Translations under genes and position numbers: made by a program | In this document: positions 1 through 7,144 of the stretch, one piece after another | Numbering within the stretch: position 1 is the stretch's first letter | How the letters are laid out: the number at the start of each line of letters is the position of its first letter | Source of the DNA: Thiobacillus sp. 0-1251 | Lineage (GTDB): Bacteria; Pseudomonadota; Gammaproteobacteria; Burkholderiales; Thiobacillaceae | Assembly: GCA_001899305.1 (NCBI GenBank) | Contig: MKWL01000021.1 | Coordinates: forward strand, 317,992-381,991 | Direction: 5' to 3' | Length of the DNA stretch: 64,000 nucleotides | The notes under the pieces: model-generated | Databases searched by the model: none | The model's input: only the letters and a program-made list of their open reading frames with translations | What the model was told of the DNA's origin: nothing

Positions 1-204
1 GCGCCGTTCGCACATCCGGAGACGATGCCTGGCGATTGACAGCGTCGATGCGACAAGGTCCTCGTCCCGCCGCCGCAGGACATAAATGCCGCGGAGGCCC
101 GCCTGAACGAAGGCTACGAGTGCACCGACTGATACTTCTGTACGAAGTCGCTGTAACCCGGCCGTGTTCGCCGTACATATGCAGCGAACAGGACGTTCAC
201 GGAT
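1..204 (+). other. Window edge, no assignable gene
   Basis: Frame 1 stays open from the first base to a TGA at 37-39, so it may be the last 12 codons of a gene that enters from the left, but the peptide is too short to identify. Nothing else here is recognisable as coding. The terminator just downstream implies that a plus-strand transcript enters from the left. Confidence 0.25.
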
Positions 205-234
205 GGCGGGGGATTTCCCTCGCCGTTTTTTTTT
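205..234 (+). terminator. Rho-independent terminator
   Basis: A G/C-rich hairpin (GGCGGGGG, short ATTT loop, CCCTCGCC) is followed by a run of nine T. It would end a plus-strand transcript entering from the left edge and insulate the bfd promoter. Confidence 0.75.
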
Positions 235-262
235 GCGCGGAATCTCTACTCCAATATTGTTA

Positions 263-291
263 TTGACAACCATTCTCATTATTTATAATAT
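263..291 (+). promoter_or_regulatory. bfd promoter with Fur-like box
   Basis: A perfect -35 TTGACA (263-268) stands 17 bp before TAATAT (286-291); an overlapping TATAAT at 284-289 is the alternative -10. Between them, 265-283 reads in reverse as AATAATGAGAATGGTTGTC, close to the Fur box consensus GATAATGATAATCATTATC. A Fur dimer there would block RNA polymerase, which predicts iron repression of bfd. Confidence 0.65.
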
Positions 292-324
292 TCAGCTACC
301 GAGTTCCAAACCAGAAGGTGCGTC

Positions 325-537
325 ATGTACGTCTGTCTTTGCAAAGGTGTCACCGACCATGAAATCCGCGGCTTGGTCCATCATCGTGGCGTGACCACGA
401 TGCGCCAGCTTCGCGACGAACTCGGCGTGTCCACCCAATGTGGTCGTTGCGCCCGCTGCGCGAAAGACGTGCTCCAGGAAGCCCTCGCCGAATGCCAGGG
501 ATGCTCGGCGGACGCCTCATTCGCCGCAGCCGCCTGA
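325..537 (+). CDS. bfd: Bacterioferritin-associated ferredoxin
   Basis: A 70-aa [2Fe-2S] ferredoxin of the Bfd type, which reduces the ferric core of bacterioferritin so that stored iron is released as Fe2+. The cluster ligands are visible as C4 and C6 (MYVCLCKGVTD) and C39 and C42 (STQCGRCARC), the usual spacing of the BFD-like [2Fe-2S] fold; C45 is extra. Length is typical (about 64-75 aa). Start: ATG after the purine-rich AGAAGGTG. bfr follows 160 bp downstream on the same strand but has its own promoter, so the pair can be regulated oppositely by iron. The Fur-like box upstream fits induction of iron release during starvation. Confidence 0.93.
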   Translation: MYVCLCKGVTDHEIRGLVHHRGVTTMRQLRDELGVSTQCGRCARCAKDVLQEALAECQGCSADASFAAAA

Positions 538-586
538 TTCGGTCCGCTCTGCTTGCACCCGTTTTGTGCGGGCCGCGCATTCATAC

Positions 587-614
587 TTGTCCCGCACGGC
601 TTTTCCCCTAGAAT
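587..614 (+). promoter_or_regulatory. Putative bfr promoter
   Basis: TTGTCC (587-592) and TAGAAT (609-614) are separated by 16 bp, a fair sigma-70 match, about 85 bp ahead of the bfr start. No Fur box overlaps it, unlike the bfd promoter. Confidence 0.45.
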
Positions 615-698
615 GACAGGCGTCCCATTCGCCTATTAGCCAGCATTCGCCCAGCCAACGGCTCTTTAAACGGGCTTGCCCACTCTCAGGAGAGAACC

Positions 699-1178
699 AT
701 GAAAGGCGACAAAAAAGTCATCCAGTACCTGAACAAGGCGCTCACGGTCGAACTGACTGCCATCAACCAGTATTTCCTCCACGCCCGCATGTACAAGAAC
801 TGGGGGCTGATTGCGTTGGGCAAACACGAATACGAAGAGTCCATCGAGGAAATGCACCACGCCGACAAGCTGATCGAGCGCATTCTCTTTCTAGAAGGCC
901 TGCCCAACCTGCAGGATCTGAACAAATTGCTGATCGGCGAAAACGTCGTCGAATGCCTGGAATGCGACCTCAAGCTCGAACTGGTCGGCCGCGCGCTCTA
1001 CGTCGAAGCCATCGCGCACTGCGAATCGGTCAAGGACTATGTTTCGCGAGAAATCCTGGTCGGCATCCAGTCCGACACCGAAGAGCACATCGATTATCTC
1101 GAGACCCAACTCGACCTGATCAAACGCATGGGTGAGCAGAACTACATGCAGACTGCAGCCGGCCCGATCGAAAGCTGA
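699..1178 (+). CDS. bfr: Bacterioferritin
   Basis: A 159-aa haem-containing ferritin subunit; the family forms 24-mer shells that oxidise Fe2+ and store it as a mineral. The haem-ligating Met is M52 in EEMHHADK. Ferroxidase ligands E18, E51, H54, E94 and H130 are present in the expected places, but the position of E127 in E. coli Bfr is Thr here (SDTEEH), so one diiron ligand appears lost unless E128 substitutes. Subunits with an incomplete centre are known in two-subunit bacterioferritins, so a second bfr may exist elsewhere. Start: ATG behind AGGAGA. A terminator follows 20 bp after the stop codon. Confidence 0.95.
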   Translation: MKGDKKVIQYLNKALTVELTAINQYFLHARMYKNWGLIALGKHEYEESIEEMHHADKLIERILFLEGLPNLQDLNKLLIGENVVECLECDLKLELVGRALYVEAIAHCESVKDYVSREILVGIQSDTEEHIDYLETQLDLIKRMGEQNYMQTAAGPIES

Positions 1179-1198
1179 GAGCCTCCGCGCGTACAATG

Positions 1199-1223
1199 AA
1201 CGCCCCGCCATGGGGCGTTTTTT
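1199..1223 (+). terminator. Rho-independent terminator after bfr
   Basis: AACGCCCC pairs perfectly with GGGGCGTT around a 5-nt loop and runs into a T tract. It ends the bfr transcript and argues against starting the next gene inside or before this hairpin. Confidence 0.8.
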
Positions 1224-1233
1224 ATTGCTTCCG

Positions 1234-1857
1234 ATGCACTTCGACCCTGACTGCCGCGCCTGCCCGCGCCTCGCCACGTTTCTCGACGAGGTGCGCGCCC
1301 GCCATCCCGACTACCATGCCCGCCCGGTGCCCGCCTTCGGCGATCCCGCGCCCGGCCTGCTCATTGTCGGCCTCGCCCCGGGCATGCACGGCGCCAATCG
1401 CAGCGGCCGGCCCTTCACAGGCGACTATGCCGGCGTGCTCTTATACGAAACCCTGCACAAATTCGGCTACGCCAGCGCACCGCAATCGCTGTCCGCAGAC
1501 GACGGACTGACGCTCACCGGCTGTCGCATCACCAATGCGGTGAAGTGCCTGCCGCCCGCCAACAAGCCGGAACCGGGCGAGATCCGCGAATGCAATCGTT
1601 ATCTGGCCGCCGAACTGGAGGCCCTGCCCGGCCATGCCAGTATCCTGGCGCTGGGCCAGATCGCGCATCAGGCCGTGCTTCGCGCGAAAGGACTGAAGCT
1701 CAAGGACTACCCGTTTGCCCACGCCAGCGATTACCACCTGCCCGGCGGCCGGCGGCTGGTCAGCAGCTACCACTGCTCCCGCTACAATACCCAGACACAC
1801 CGCCTCACCCCCGAGATGTTCGAAGCCGTATTCACGCGGATTCAAGCGAAGGACTGA
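1234..1857 (+). CDS. Uracil-DNA glycosylase, family 5 type
   Basis: A 207-aa uracil-DNA glycosylase of the iron-sulfur class, removing uracil (and in family 5 other deaminated bases) from DNA. Four cysteines suited to a [4Fe-4S] cluster are C7, C10, C105 and C120. The active-site region reads GLAPGMHGANRSGRPFTGD, the family 5 (UdgB) pattern, which lacks the catalytic Asp of family 1, and the late motif around SSYHCSRYNTQT fits the C-terminal His loop. The frame is open further upstream, overlapping bfr, but the bfr terminator lies there, so the ATG after it is preferred; an ATG at 1210 inside the hairpin is the alternative. The next gene starts 2 bp after the stop, suggesting cotranscription. 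Confidence 0.85.
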   Translation: MHFDPDCRACPRLATFLDEVRARHPDYHARPVPAFGDPAPGLLIVGLAPGMHGANRSGRPFTGDYAGVLLYETLHKFGYASAPQSLSADDGLTLTGCRITNAVKCLPPANKPEPGEIRECNRYLAAELEALPGHASILALGQIAHQAVLRAKGLKLKDYPFAHASDYHLPGGRRLVSSYHCSRYNTQTHRLTPEMFEAVFTRIQAKD

Positions 1858-1859
1858 CC

Positions 1860-2048
1860 ATGCCTGTCGTCACCATCAAGCTCGCCGGCAGCCTCACCCG
1901 CGAGCAGAAGCAGAAAGTCGCCGAGGAAATCACCGCCACGCTGGAGCGCCATGCTGGAAAACCGGCCTCCTACACCTATATCGCGTTCGAGGAACTGCCG
2001 GACGAGAACTGGGCGATCGCCGGCAAGCTGCTCGACGAAGACGAATAA
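1860..2048 (+). CDS. 4-oxalocrotonate tautomerase-like small protein
   Basis: A 62-aa protein starting MPVVTIKLAG. The tautomerase superfamily uses the N-terminal proline, exposed after Met removal, as its catalytic base, and Pro2 is present. The beta-strand start and the helix LTREQKQKVAEEITATLERH match the single-domain subunit, which normally assembles as a hexamer. The physiological substrate cannot be inferred; no aromatic degradation genes lie nearby. It follows the glycosylase by 2 bp. Its stop codon directly abuts the palindromic element at 2049, so its native downstream region has been replaced or extended by that element. Confidence 0.8.
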   Translation: MPVVTIKLAGSLTREQKQKVAEEITATLERHAGKPASYTYIAFEELPDENWAIAGKLLDEDE

Positions 2049-2315
2049 GAGCCTAATTCGGCAGGAATCATGCTCCACGTTGAGACCAGGATCGGATGTA
2101 TGCAAGGCGCAGCGCGCCGGCAAGGGCCATTCCCTTGCCAAGCGCTGCAACGCAGCAGACGCCGACCCTGGTCTCAACCCGGAGGGCCGGTTGCCTGCGG
2201 GCGCATGGCCGCGTTGCGAGTCGCTCATTTGGAGCGACCAAACTTCACTCCCCGCGCCTTGCCCTGCATCCCGCAGGCAACCGGCGCGGGGCATGATTCC
2301 TGCCGAATTAGGCTC
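2049..2315. repeat. 267-bp palindromic MITE-like element
   Basis: The element is bounded by perfect 25-bp inverted repeats at 2049-2073 and 2291-2315. Inside are nested pairs: GTTGAGACCAGGATCGG near 2079 with an almost perfect complement near 2162; GGCAAGGG/CCCTTGCC near 2119; GCCGGTTGCCTGCGGG near 2187 with its complement near 2272; GTCGCTC/GAGCGAC near 2220. No protein is encoded. Terminal inverted repeats plus small size suggest a non-autonomous transposable element; no target-site duplication is evident. A structured RNA is the alternative. Confidence 0.7.
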
Positions 2316-2320
2316 TGACC

Positions 2321-4117
2321 TTGAGCGTCGACAAGGACTTTCTCGCCTCGCTGCCCACCCTGCCCGGCGTCTATCGGATGATCGATGCGGCCGGCGCCGT
2401 GCTCTACGTCGGCAAGGCGAAGGATCTTAAAAAACGCGTCTCCAGCTATTTCCAGAAAAGCGACCAGAGCCCCCGCATCAAGCTGATGCTGAAGAGTGTC
2501 GACCATATCGACACCACGATCACGCGCACCGAGGCCGAAGCGCTGCTGCTGGAAAACAACCTGATCAAGGGGCTGAAGCCACGTTTCAACATCCTGTTCC
2601 GCGACGACAAGTCCTATCCCTACCTGCTGCTGACCGGGCACCGCTTTCCGCGCCTGGCCTATTTCCGCGGCACACCCAAAAAGCGCGACCAGGCGTATGG
2701 CCCCTACCCCAATGCCTACGCGGTGCGCGAAAGCATCCAGTTGCTGCAGAAGGTATTTCAACTGCGCACTTGCGAGGACACGGTATTCGCCAACCGCTCT
2801 CGCCCGTGTCTGCTGTATCAGATCAAACGCTGTACCGCACCGTGCGTTGGGCACATCACGCCCGACGCCTATGCGCGCGACGTCCATGAAGCAGCCCAGC
2901 TGCTGCACGGCGAGGCCAGCGCACTGACTGAACACATTACCGAGCAGATGAACGCCGCTGCGGCTGCGCTCGATTTCGAGACGGCCGCCTTTCTGCGCGA
3001 CCGCCTGCGCATGCTCGCCGCCGTGCGCGAGAAGCAGTTCGTCGACTCCACCGGCAGCGATGCGGACGCGGATGTGGTCGCGGTCGCCGAGGCCGGCGGC
3101 GTCATCGCAGTCAACCTGACGATGATCCGCGGCGGCCGGCATCTCGGCGACCGCAGCTTCTTCCCGCAGCACGGCGAGGGTGCGACGCCGGCCGAGGCGC
3201 TGGAAGCCTTCATCGTCCAGCACTACCTCGACCACCCCATCCCGGCGCGCATCCTGGTGAGCGAAGCCATCGAGACCAGCGCACTGGAAACGCTGCTCAC
3301 CGAGCAGGCCGGTAAAAAAGTCACCCTTCTGCATCGCGTCACCGGTGAACGCAAGGTTTGGATCGGTATGGCGCAGGCCAACGCGCGGCTGTCGGCCGAA
3401 CGCCGCAGCGCCGATCGTGCCAACCAGTCGCAGCGGCTCGCCGCGCTGCGCGACACACTTGACCTCCCGGCGCTCAACCGCATCGAATGCTTCGACATCT
3501 CACACACCATGGGCGAGGCGACCGTGGCGTCCTGCGTCGTCTACGAAGGCGACGACCTGAAGAAGTCCGACTACCGGCGCTACAACATCACGGGCATCAC
3601 CCCGGGCGACGACTACGCCGCGATGCATGCCGCGCTGATCAAGCGCTTCCACAAGAGCGTGGAAGAGAATGGCGTGCTGCCCGACCTGCTGCTGATCGAC
3701 GGCGGTAAGGGGCAGATCGCGATGGCGGTCGAGGCCATGGCCGAACTGGGACTGAACGACGTGCCGCTACTCGGCGTGGCCAAAGGCGAGGCACGCAAGC
3801 CAGGACTGGAAACATTGATCTTCGCCGACGGCCGCGAGCTCAACCTCGCGAAGGACCACCCTGGCTTCCACCTGATCCAGCAGGTGCGCGACGAAGCGCA
3901 CCGCTTCGCCATCACCGGCCACCGCGCCAAACGCGGAAAAACGCGCGTGCAATCGACGCTGGAAGACATCGCAGGCATCGGTCCCAAACGGCGCAAACAG
4001 CTACTGGAACACTTCGGTGGCCTGCAGGGCGTACGCGACGCCGGCGTCGACGCGCTTGCCAGCGTGAACGGTATCAGCCGAGAATTGGCGGAAACCATTT
4101 ATAACGCGCTCCACTGA
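2321..4117 (+). CDS. uvrC: Excinuclease ABC subunit C
   Basis: A 598-aa UvrC, the nuclease that makes both incisions in nucleotide excision repair after UvrAB has marked the lesion. In order: a GIY-YIG domain (about 12-90, [22 protein letters not shown]), a Cys-bearing linker (CEDTVF and RCTAPC), a UVR motif for UvrB contact near residue 210, the RNase H-like endonuclease domain ([29 protein letters not shown]) and a C-terminal helix-hairpin-helix region. The start codon is TTG, only 6 bp past the palindromic element, with no obvious Shine-Dalgarno sequence, so the element may have removed the original start region. It overlaps pgsA by one base. Confidence 0.95.
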   Translation: MSVDKDFLASLPTLPGVYRMIDAAGAVLYVGKAKDLKKRVSSYFQKSDQSPRIKLMLKSVDHIDTTITRTEAEALLLENNLIKGLKPRFNILFRDDKSYPYLLLTGHRFPRLAYFRGTPKKRDQAYGPYPNAYAVRESIQLLQKVFQLRTCEDTVFANRSRPCLLYQIKRCTAPCVGHITPDAYARDVHEAAQLLHGEASALTEHITEQMNAAAAALDFETAAFLRDRLRMLAAVREKQFVDSTGSDADADVVAVAEAGGVIAVNLTMIRGGRHLGDRSFFPQHGEGATPAEALEAFIVQHYLDHPIPARILVSEAIETSALETLLTEQAGKKVTLLHRVTGERKVWIGMAQANARLSAERRSADRANQSQRLAALRDTLDLPALNRIECFDISHTMGEATVASCVVYEGDDLKKSDYRRYNITGITPGDDYAAMHAALIKRFHKSVEENGVLPDLLLIDGGKGQIAMAVEAMAELGLNDVPLLGVAKGEARKPGLETLIFADGRELNLAKDHPGFHLIQQVRDEAHRFAITGHRAKRGKTRVQSTLEDIAGIGPKRRKQLLEHFGGLQGVRDAGVDALASVNGISRELAETIYNALH

Positions 4118-4689
4118 TGCCACTCAATCTCCCCAATCTGCTCACCTGGCTGCGCATTCTGTTCATCCCTTTGATGGCGGGCGTGTTCTACCTGCCCGAC
4201 GGCTGGGTGTCGCCGTCCGACGCCAACCTGCTGGCGGCCGCATTTTTCGGGGTGGCGGCGCTGACCGACTGGCTCGACGGCTGGCTGGCGCGCAAACTGG
4301 GACAAACCTCGGCCTTCGGTGCCTTCCTCGATCCTGTGGCCGACAAGCTGATGGTGGCGGCCGCACTGATCGTCCTGATCGACCTGGATCGCGTGGCGCC
4401 GCTGATCGGCCTCATCATCATCGGCCGCGAAATCACCATTTCCGCCCTGCGCGAATGGATGGCCAAAGCAGGCAAGTCGGCCAGCGTCGCGGTCTCTTTC
4501 GTCGGCAAACTGAAAACCGCGGCGCAGATGGTCGCCATCGTGCTGCTGCTGTATTTCCAGCCCCTCGCCGGCCTGCCCATTCCCCAGATCGGCACACTGC
4601 TGATCTGGGTGGCCGCCCTGCTTACTCTCGTATCAATGGCGTATTACCTCGTGATGGCCGCGCGTGCACTGCAAAAATCTTCGCCCTGA
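4117..4689 (+). CDS. pgsA: CDP-diacylglycerol-glycerol-3-phosphate phosphatidyltransferase
   Basis: A 190-aa inner-membrane enzyme making phosphatidylglycerophosphate, the committed step to phosphatidylglycerol and cardiolipin. The CDP-alcohol phosphotransferase signature DG-x2-AR-x8-G-x3-D-x3-D is complete (DGWLARKLGQTSAFGAFLDP, then VAD), with several hydrophobic helices on either side. The ATG shares a base with the uvrC stop codon (TGATG), indicating translational coupling. The order uvrC-pgsA followed by tRNA-Gly, tRNA-Cys and tRNA-Leu is the same as in E. coli (uvrC-pgsA-glyW-cysT-leuZ). Confidence 0.95.
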   Translation: MPLNLPNLLTWLRILFIPLMAGVFYLPDGWVSPSDANLLAAAFFGVAALTDWLDGWLARKLGQTSAFGAFLDPVADKLMVAAALIVLIDLDRVAPLIGLIIIGREITISALREWMAKAGKSASVAVSFVGKLKTAAQMVAIVLLLYFQPLAGLPIPQIGTLLIWVAALLTLVSMAYYLVMAARALQKSSP

Positions 4690-4693
4690 GGTG

Positions 4694-4722
4694 TTGACAG
4701 AAAAAACCGAAATCACCATAAT
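4694..4722 (+). promoter_or_regulatory. Promoter of the Gly-Cys-Leu tRNA operon
   Basis: TTGACA (4694-4699) and CATAAT (4717-4722) are separated by an ideal 17 bp and stand 15 bp before the tRNA-Gly 5' end. It is a near-consensus sigma-70 promoter, as expected for stable RNA, placed just after the pgsA stop. Confidence 0.75.
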
Positions 4723-4736
4723 GCGCAGCCTTCAAC

Positions 4737-4812
4737 GCGGGAATAGCTCAGCTGGTAGAGCGCAACCTTGCCAAGGTTGAGGTCGCGAGTTCGAACCTCG
4801 TTTCCCGCTCCA
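4737..4812 (+). tRNA. glyW: tRNA-Gly (GCC)
   Basis: Complete 76-nt cloverleaf: acceptor GCGGGAA pairs with TTCCCGC, anticodon stem CAACC/GGTTG holds loop TTGCCAA (anticodon GCC), the T loop is TTCGAAC and the CCA end is encoded. First gene of a three-tRNA operon. Confidence 0.97.
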
Positions 4813-4880
4813 GCATTCTGGGGAAAACAGATGGCACAGCCCGGACGTTTTCCCCTTTTCGTTTAAGCGTTTACCGCGAC

Positions 4881-4954
4881 GGCGCGATAGCAAAGCGGTT
4901 ATGCACCGGATTGCAAATCCGTGTAGGTCGGTTCGACTCCGGCTCGCGCCTCCA
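4881..4954 (+). tRNA. cysT: tRNA-Cys (GCA)
   Basis: Complete 74-nt cloverleaf: acceptor GGCGCGA pairs with TCGCGCC, the anticodon loop TTGCAAA gives GCA, and CCA is encoded. Second gene of the operon; no separate promoter is evident in the 68-bp gap before it. Confidence 0.97.
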
Positions 4955-4978
4955 AATTCAGGGTCAGCCGTCCGCTTT

Positions 4979-5065
4979 GCCCGGATGGTGAAATTGGTAG
5001 ACACAAGGGACTTAAAATCCCTCGCCAGCGATGGCGTACCGGTTCGATTCCGGTTCCGGGCACCA
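4979..5065 (+). tRNA. leuZ: tRNA-Leu (TAA)
   Basis: An 87-nt class II tRNA with a long variable arm (CTCGCCAGCGATGGCG region). Acceptor GCCCGGA pairs with TCCGGGC, the anticodon loop CTTAAAA gives TAA, and CCA is encoded. Last gene of the operon. Confidence 0.97.
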
Positions 5066-5119
5066 CCTTCCGGTTCACCGGCCCGAGTGGTATAATTTTT
5101 GCGCTTTATTATTAACACG

Positions 5120-5141
5120 ATGGGCGGTTCGCCCATTTTTT
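5120..5141 (+). terminator. Hairpin terminator between tRNA operon and rimP
   Basis: ATGGGCG pairs with CGCCCAT around GTT and is followed by TTTTT. It probably ends the tRNA operon. A TATAAT at 5091-5096 lies upstream; if that is a promoter, this hairpin would act as an attenuator in the rimP-nusA leader. Confidence 0.75.
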
Positions 5142-5198
5142 ATTTGTGCTGCGCCACGTCCTGACCGGGTCGTACAGCGGCACAACAATGGATTTGCG

Positions 5199-5627
5199 AT
5201 GATGGATCTGCCCACCCGCCTGGAGCCTGTACTTGCCGGACTCGGTTACGAGTTGGTGATGCTGGAGCGCGCCGGGCGAGGTCTGATCCGGATTTTCATC
5301 GACAAGCCGGGCGGCATCACGATCGACGACTGCGTCGCGGTGAGCAATCACCTGACCCACCTGTTCACGGTCGAGAACATCGACTACGACAGGCTGGAGG
5401 TGTCCTCCCCCGGTCTCGACCGGCCGCTGGTCAAGCCGCAGGACTATGCGCGCTTCGCCGGCGAGCCGGTGACGCTGAAATTGCGGGTGCCGATGGACAA
5501 CCGGCGCCGCCTGAGCGGCCAGCTGGTCGGCCTGGATGGCGAACTGGTGAAATTGATCGTCGACGGCTCGGAAGTGTCGGTCGACTTGAGAAATGTGGAT
5601 GCTGCCCGTCTGAAACCCATGGTTTAG
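5199..5627 (+). CDS. rimP: Ribosome maturation factor RimP
   Basis: A 142-aa RimP, a cytoplasmic factor needed for late maturation of the 30S subunit. The N-terminal alpha/beta domain ([40 protein letters not shown]) and the C-terminal Sm-like domain ([17 protein letters not shown]) are both evident; length is typical. Two consecutive ATG codons (5199 and 5202) are possible starts; upstream codons in this frame run through tRNA-Leu and the terminator and are not used. First gene of the conserved rimP-nusA-infB-rbfA-truB-rpsO-pnp cluster, 21 bp before nusA. Confidence 0.93.
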   Translation: MMDLPTRLEPVLAGLGYELVMLERAGRGLIRIFIDKPGGITIDDCVAVSNHLTHLFTVENIDYDRLEVSSPGLDRPLVKPQDYARFAGEPVTLKLRVPMDNRRRLSGQLVGLDGELVKLIVDGSEVSVDLRNVDAARLKPMV

Positions 5628-5648
5628 GCAAGGCAGGCTGGAGGGAAT

Positions 5649-7127
5649 ATGAGCCGTGAAATGTTGATGCTGGCCGATGCGCTGGCTCGCGAAAAGAACG
5701 TGGACAAAGAGGTGGTGTTCGAAGCGCTGGAGCAGGCGCTCGCCTCCGCCACCAAGAAACGCTTCAAGGAAGAATCCGACGTGCGCGTGTCGATCGACCG
5801 CGAGACCGGCGATTACGAATCCTTCCGCCGCTGGCAGGTCGTGACCGAAGCCGATCTGGAGTCCGAGGGCTACCAGATCCTGCTGATCGACGCCCAGGAC
5901 AAGATTCCCGACATCGAGATCGGCGACTATATCGAGGAGCCGCTGGAGAACGTCGAGTTCGGCCGCATCGGCGCCCAGGCCGCCAAGCAGGTCATCCTGC
6001 AGAAGATCCGCGACGCCGAGCGCGAGCAGATCATCAGCGACTTCCTGGCCCGCAAGGAACATCTCGTCAACGGCGTGGTGAAGCGCATCGACCGCGGCAA
6101 CGCGATCATCGAATCGGGGCGCGTCGAAGGTTTCCTGCACCGCGACCAGATGATCCCGCGCGAGAACCTGCGCGTTGGCGACCGCGTGCGCGCCTATCTG
6201 CTGCGCATCGACCGCGGCGCCCGCGGCCCGCAGGTGGTGCTGTCGCGCACCGCGCCTGAATTCATCATGAAGCTGTTCGAGCTCGAAGTGCCCGAGATCG
6301 AGGAAGGCCTGCTGGAGATCAAGGCGGCCGCCCGTGACCCCGGCCTCCGGGCCAAGATCGCCGTCGTCTCGCACGACCCGCGCATCGACCCGATCGGCAC
6401 CTGCATCGGCCTGCGCGGTTCGCGCGTCACCTCGGTGACCAACGAACTCGCCGGCGAACGCGTCGACATCATCCACTGGTCGGCCGACCCTGCCCAATAC
6501 GTCATCAATGCCCTGGCGCCAGCCGAGGTCAGCTCCATCGTCGTCGACGAGGACAAGCACAGCATGGACGTCGTGGTCGACGAGGAGCAGCTCGCGATGG
6601 CGATCGGCCGCGGCGGCCAGAACGTGCGCCTGGCATCCGAACTGACCGGTTGGGAACTCAACATCATGTCGCGCGAAACGGCGGAAGAAAAACAGTCGGC
6701 TGAAAGCGGCAAGACGCTCGCGCTCTTCATCGAGAAGCTCGATGTGGACGAGGAGGTCGCCCAGATCCTGGTCGACGAAGGTTTCTCCACGCTGGAGGAA
6801 GTCGCCTACGTGCCGCTCAACGAGATGCTCGAGATCGAGGCCTTCGACGAAGACCTGGTCAACGAACTGCGCAACCGGGCTCGCAACGCCCTGCTGACCG
6901 CCGCCATCGTCGGTGAGGAGCAGGTCGAGGCTTCTGCAGGCGACCTGCTGTCGCTCGAGGGCATGGATGCCGAAACCGCACGCACGCTCGCCAGCAAGGG
7001 CGTCCACACCACCGAGGATCTGGCCGAGCTGGCCGTCGATGAGCTGACCGAAATGGCCGCCATGGATGCCGAACGTGCCAAACAATTGATCATGGCCGCA
7101 CGCGCGCCCTGGTTCGCCCAAGGCTGA
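5649..7127 (+). CDS. nusA: Transcription termination/antitermination factor NusA
   Basis: A 492-aa NusA, which binds RNA polymerase and nascent RNA and modulates pausing, termination and antitermination. In order: an N-terminal RNAP-binding domain (1-125), an S1 domain (about 135-200), two KH domains (about 200-345, including [11 protein letters not shown] and [13 protein letters not shown]) and two acidic helix-hairpin-helix AR repeats at the C-terminus (near 365-415 and 440-490), as in proteobacteria with the full-length form. Start: ATG behind GGAGG. It sits between rimP and infB with short gaps, the standard operon arrangement. Confidence 0.97.
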   Translation: MSREMLMLADALAREKNVDKEVVFEALEQALASATKKRFKEESDVRVSIDRETGDYESFRRWQVVTEADLESEGYQILLIDAQDKIPDIEIGDYIEEPLENVEFGRIGAQAAKQVILQKIRDAEREQIISDFLARKEHLVNGVVKRIDRGNAIIESGRVEGFLHRDQMIPRENLRVGDRVRAYLLRIDRGARGPQVVLSRTAPEFIMKLFELEVPEIEEGLLEIKAAARDPGLRAKIAVVSHDPRIDPIGTCIGLRGSRVTSVTNELAGERVDIIHWSADPAQYVINALAPAEVSSIVVDEDKHSMDVVVDEEQLAMAIGRGGQNVRLASELTGWELNIMSRETAEEKQSAESGKTLALFIEKLDVDEEVAQILVDEGFSTLEEVAYVPLNEMLEIEAFDEDLVNELRNRARNALLTAAIVGEEQVEASAGDLLSLEGMDAETARTLASKGVHTTEDLAELAVDELTEMAAMDAERAKQLIMAARAPWFAQG

Positions 7128-7144
7128 TACGCCACGAGGACTGC

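Noticed and set aside
5112-7121. Long minus-strand frame of 669 codons opposite nusA
   Set aside because: It is a GC-rich shadow; the plus strand encodes a complete NusA with all domains, and the minus frame has no recognisable protein.
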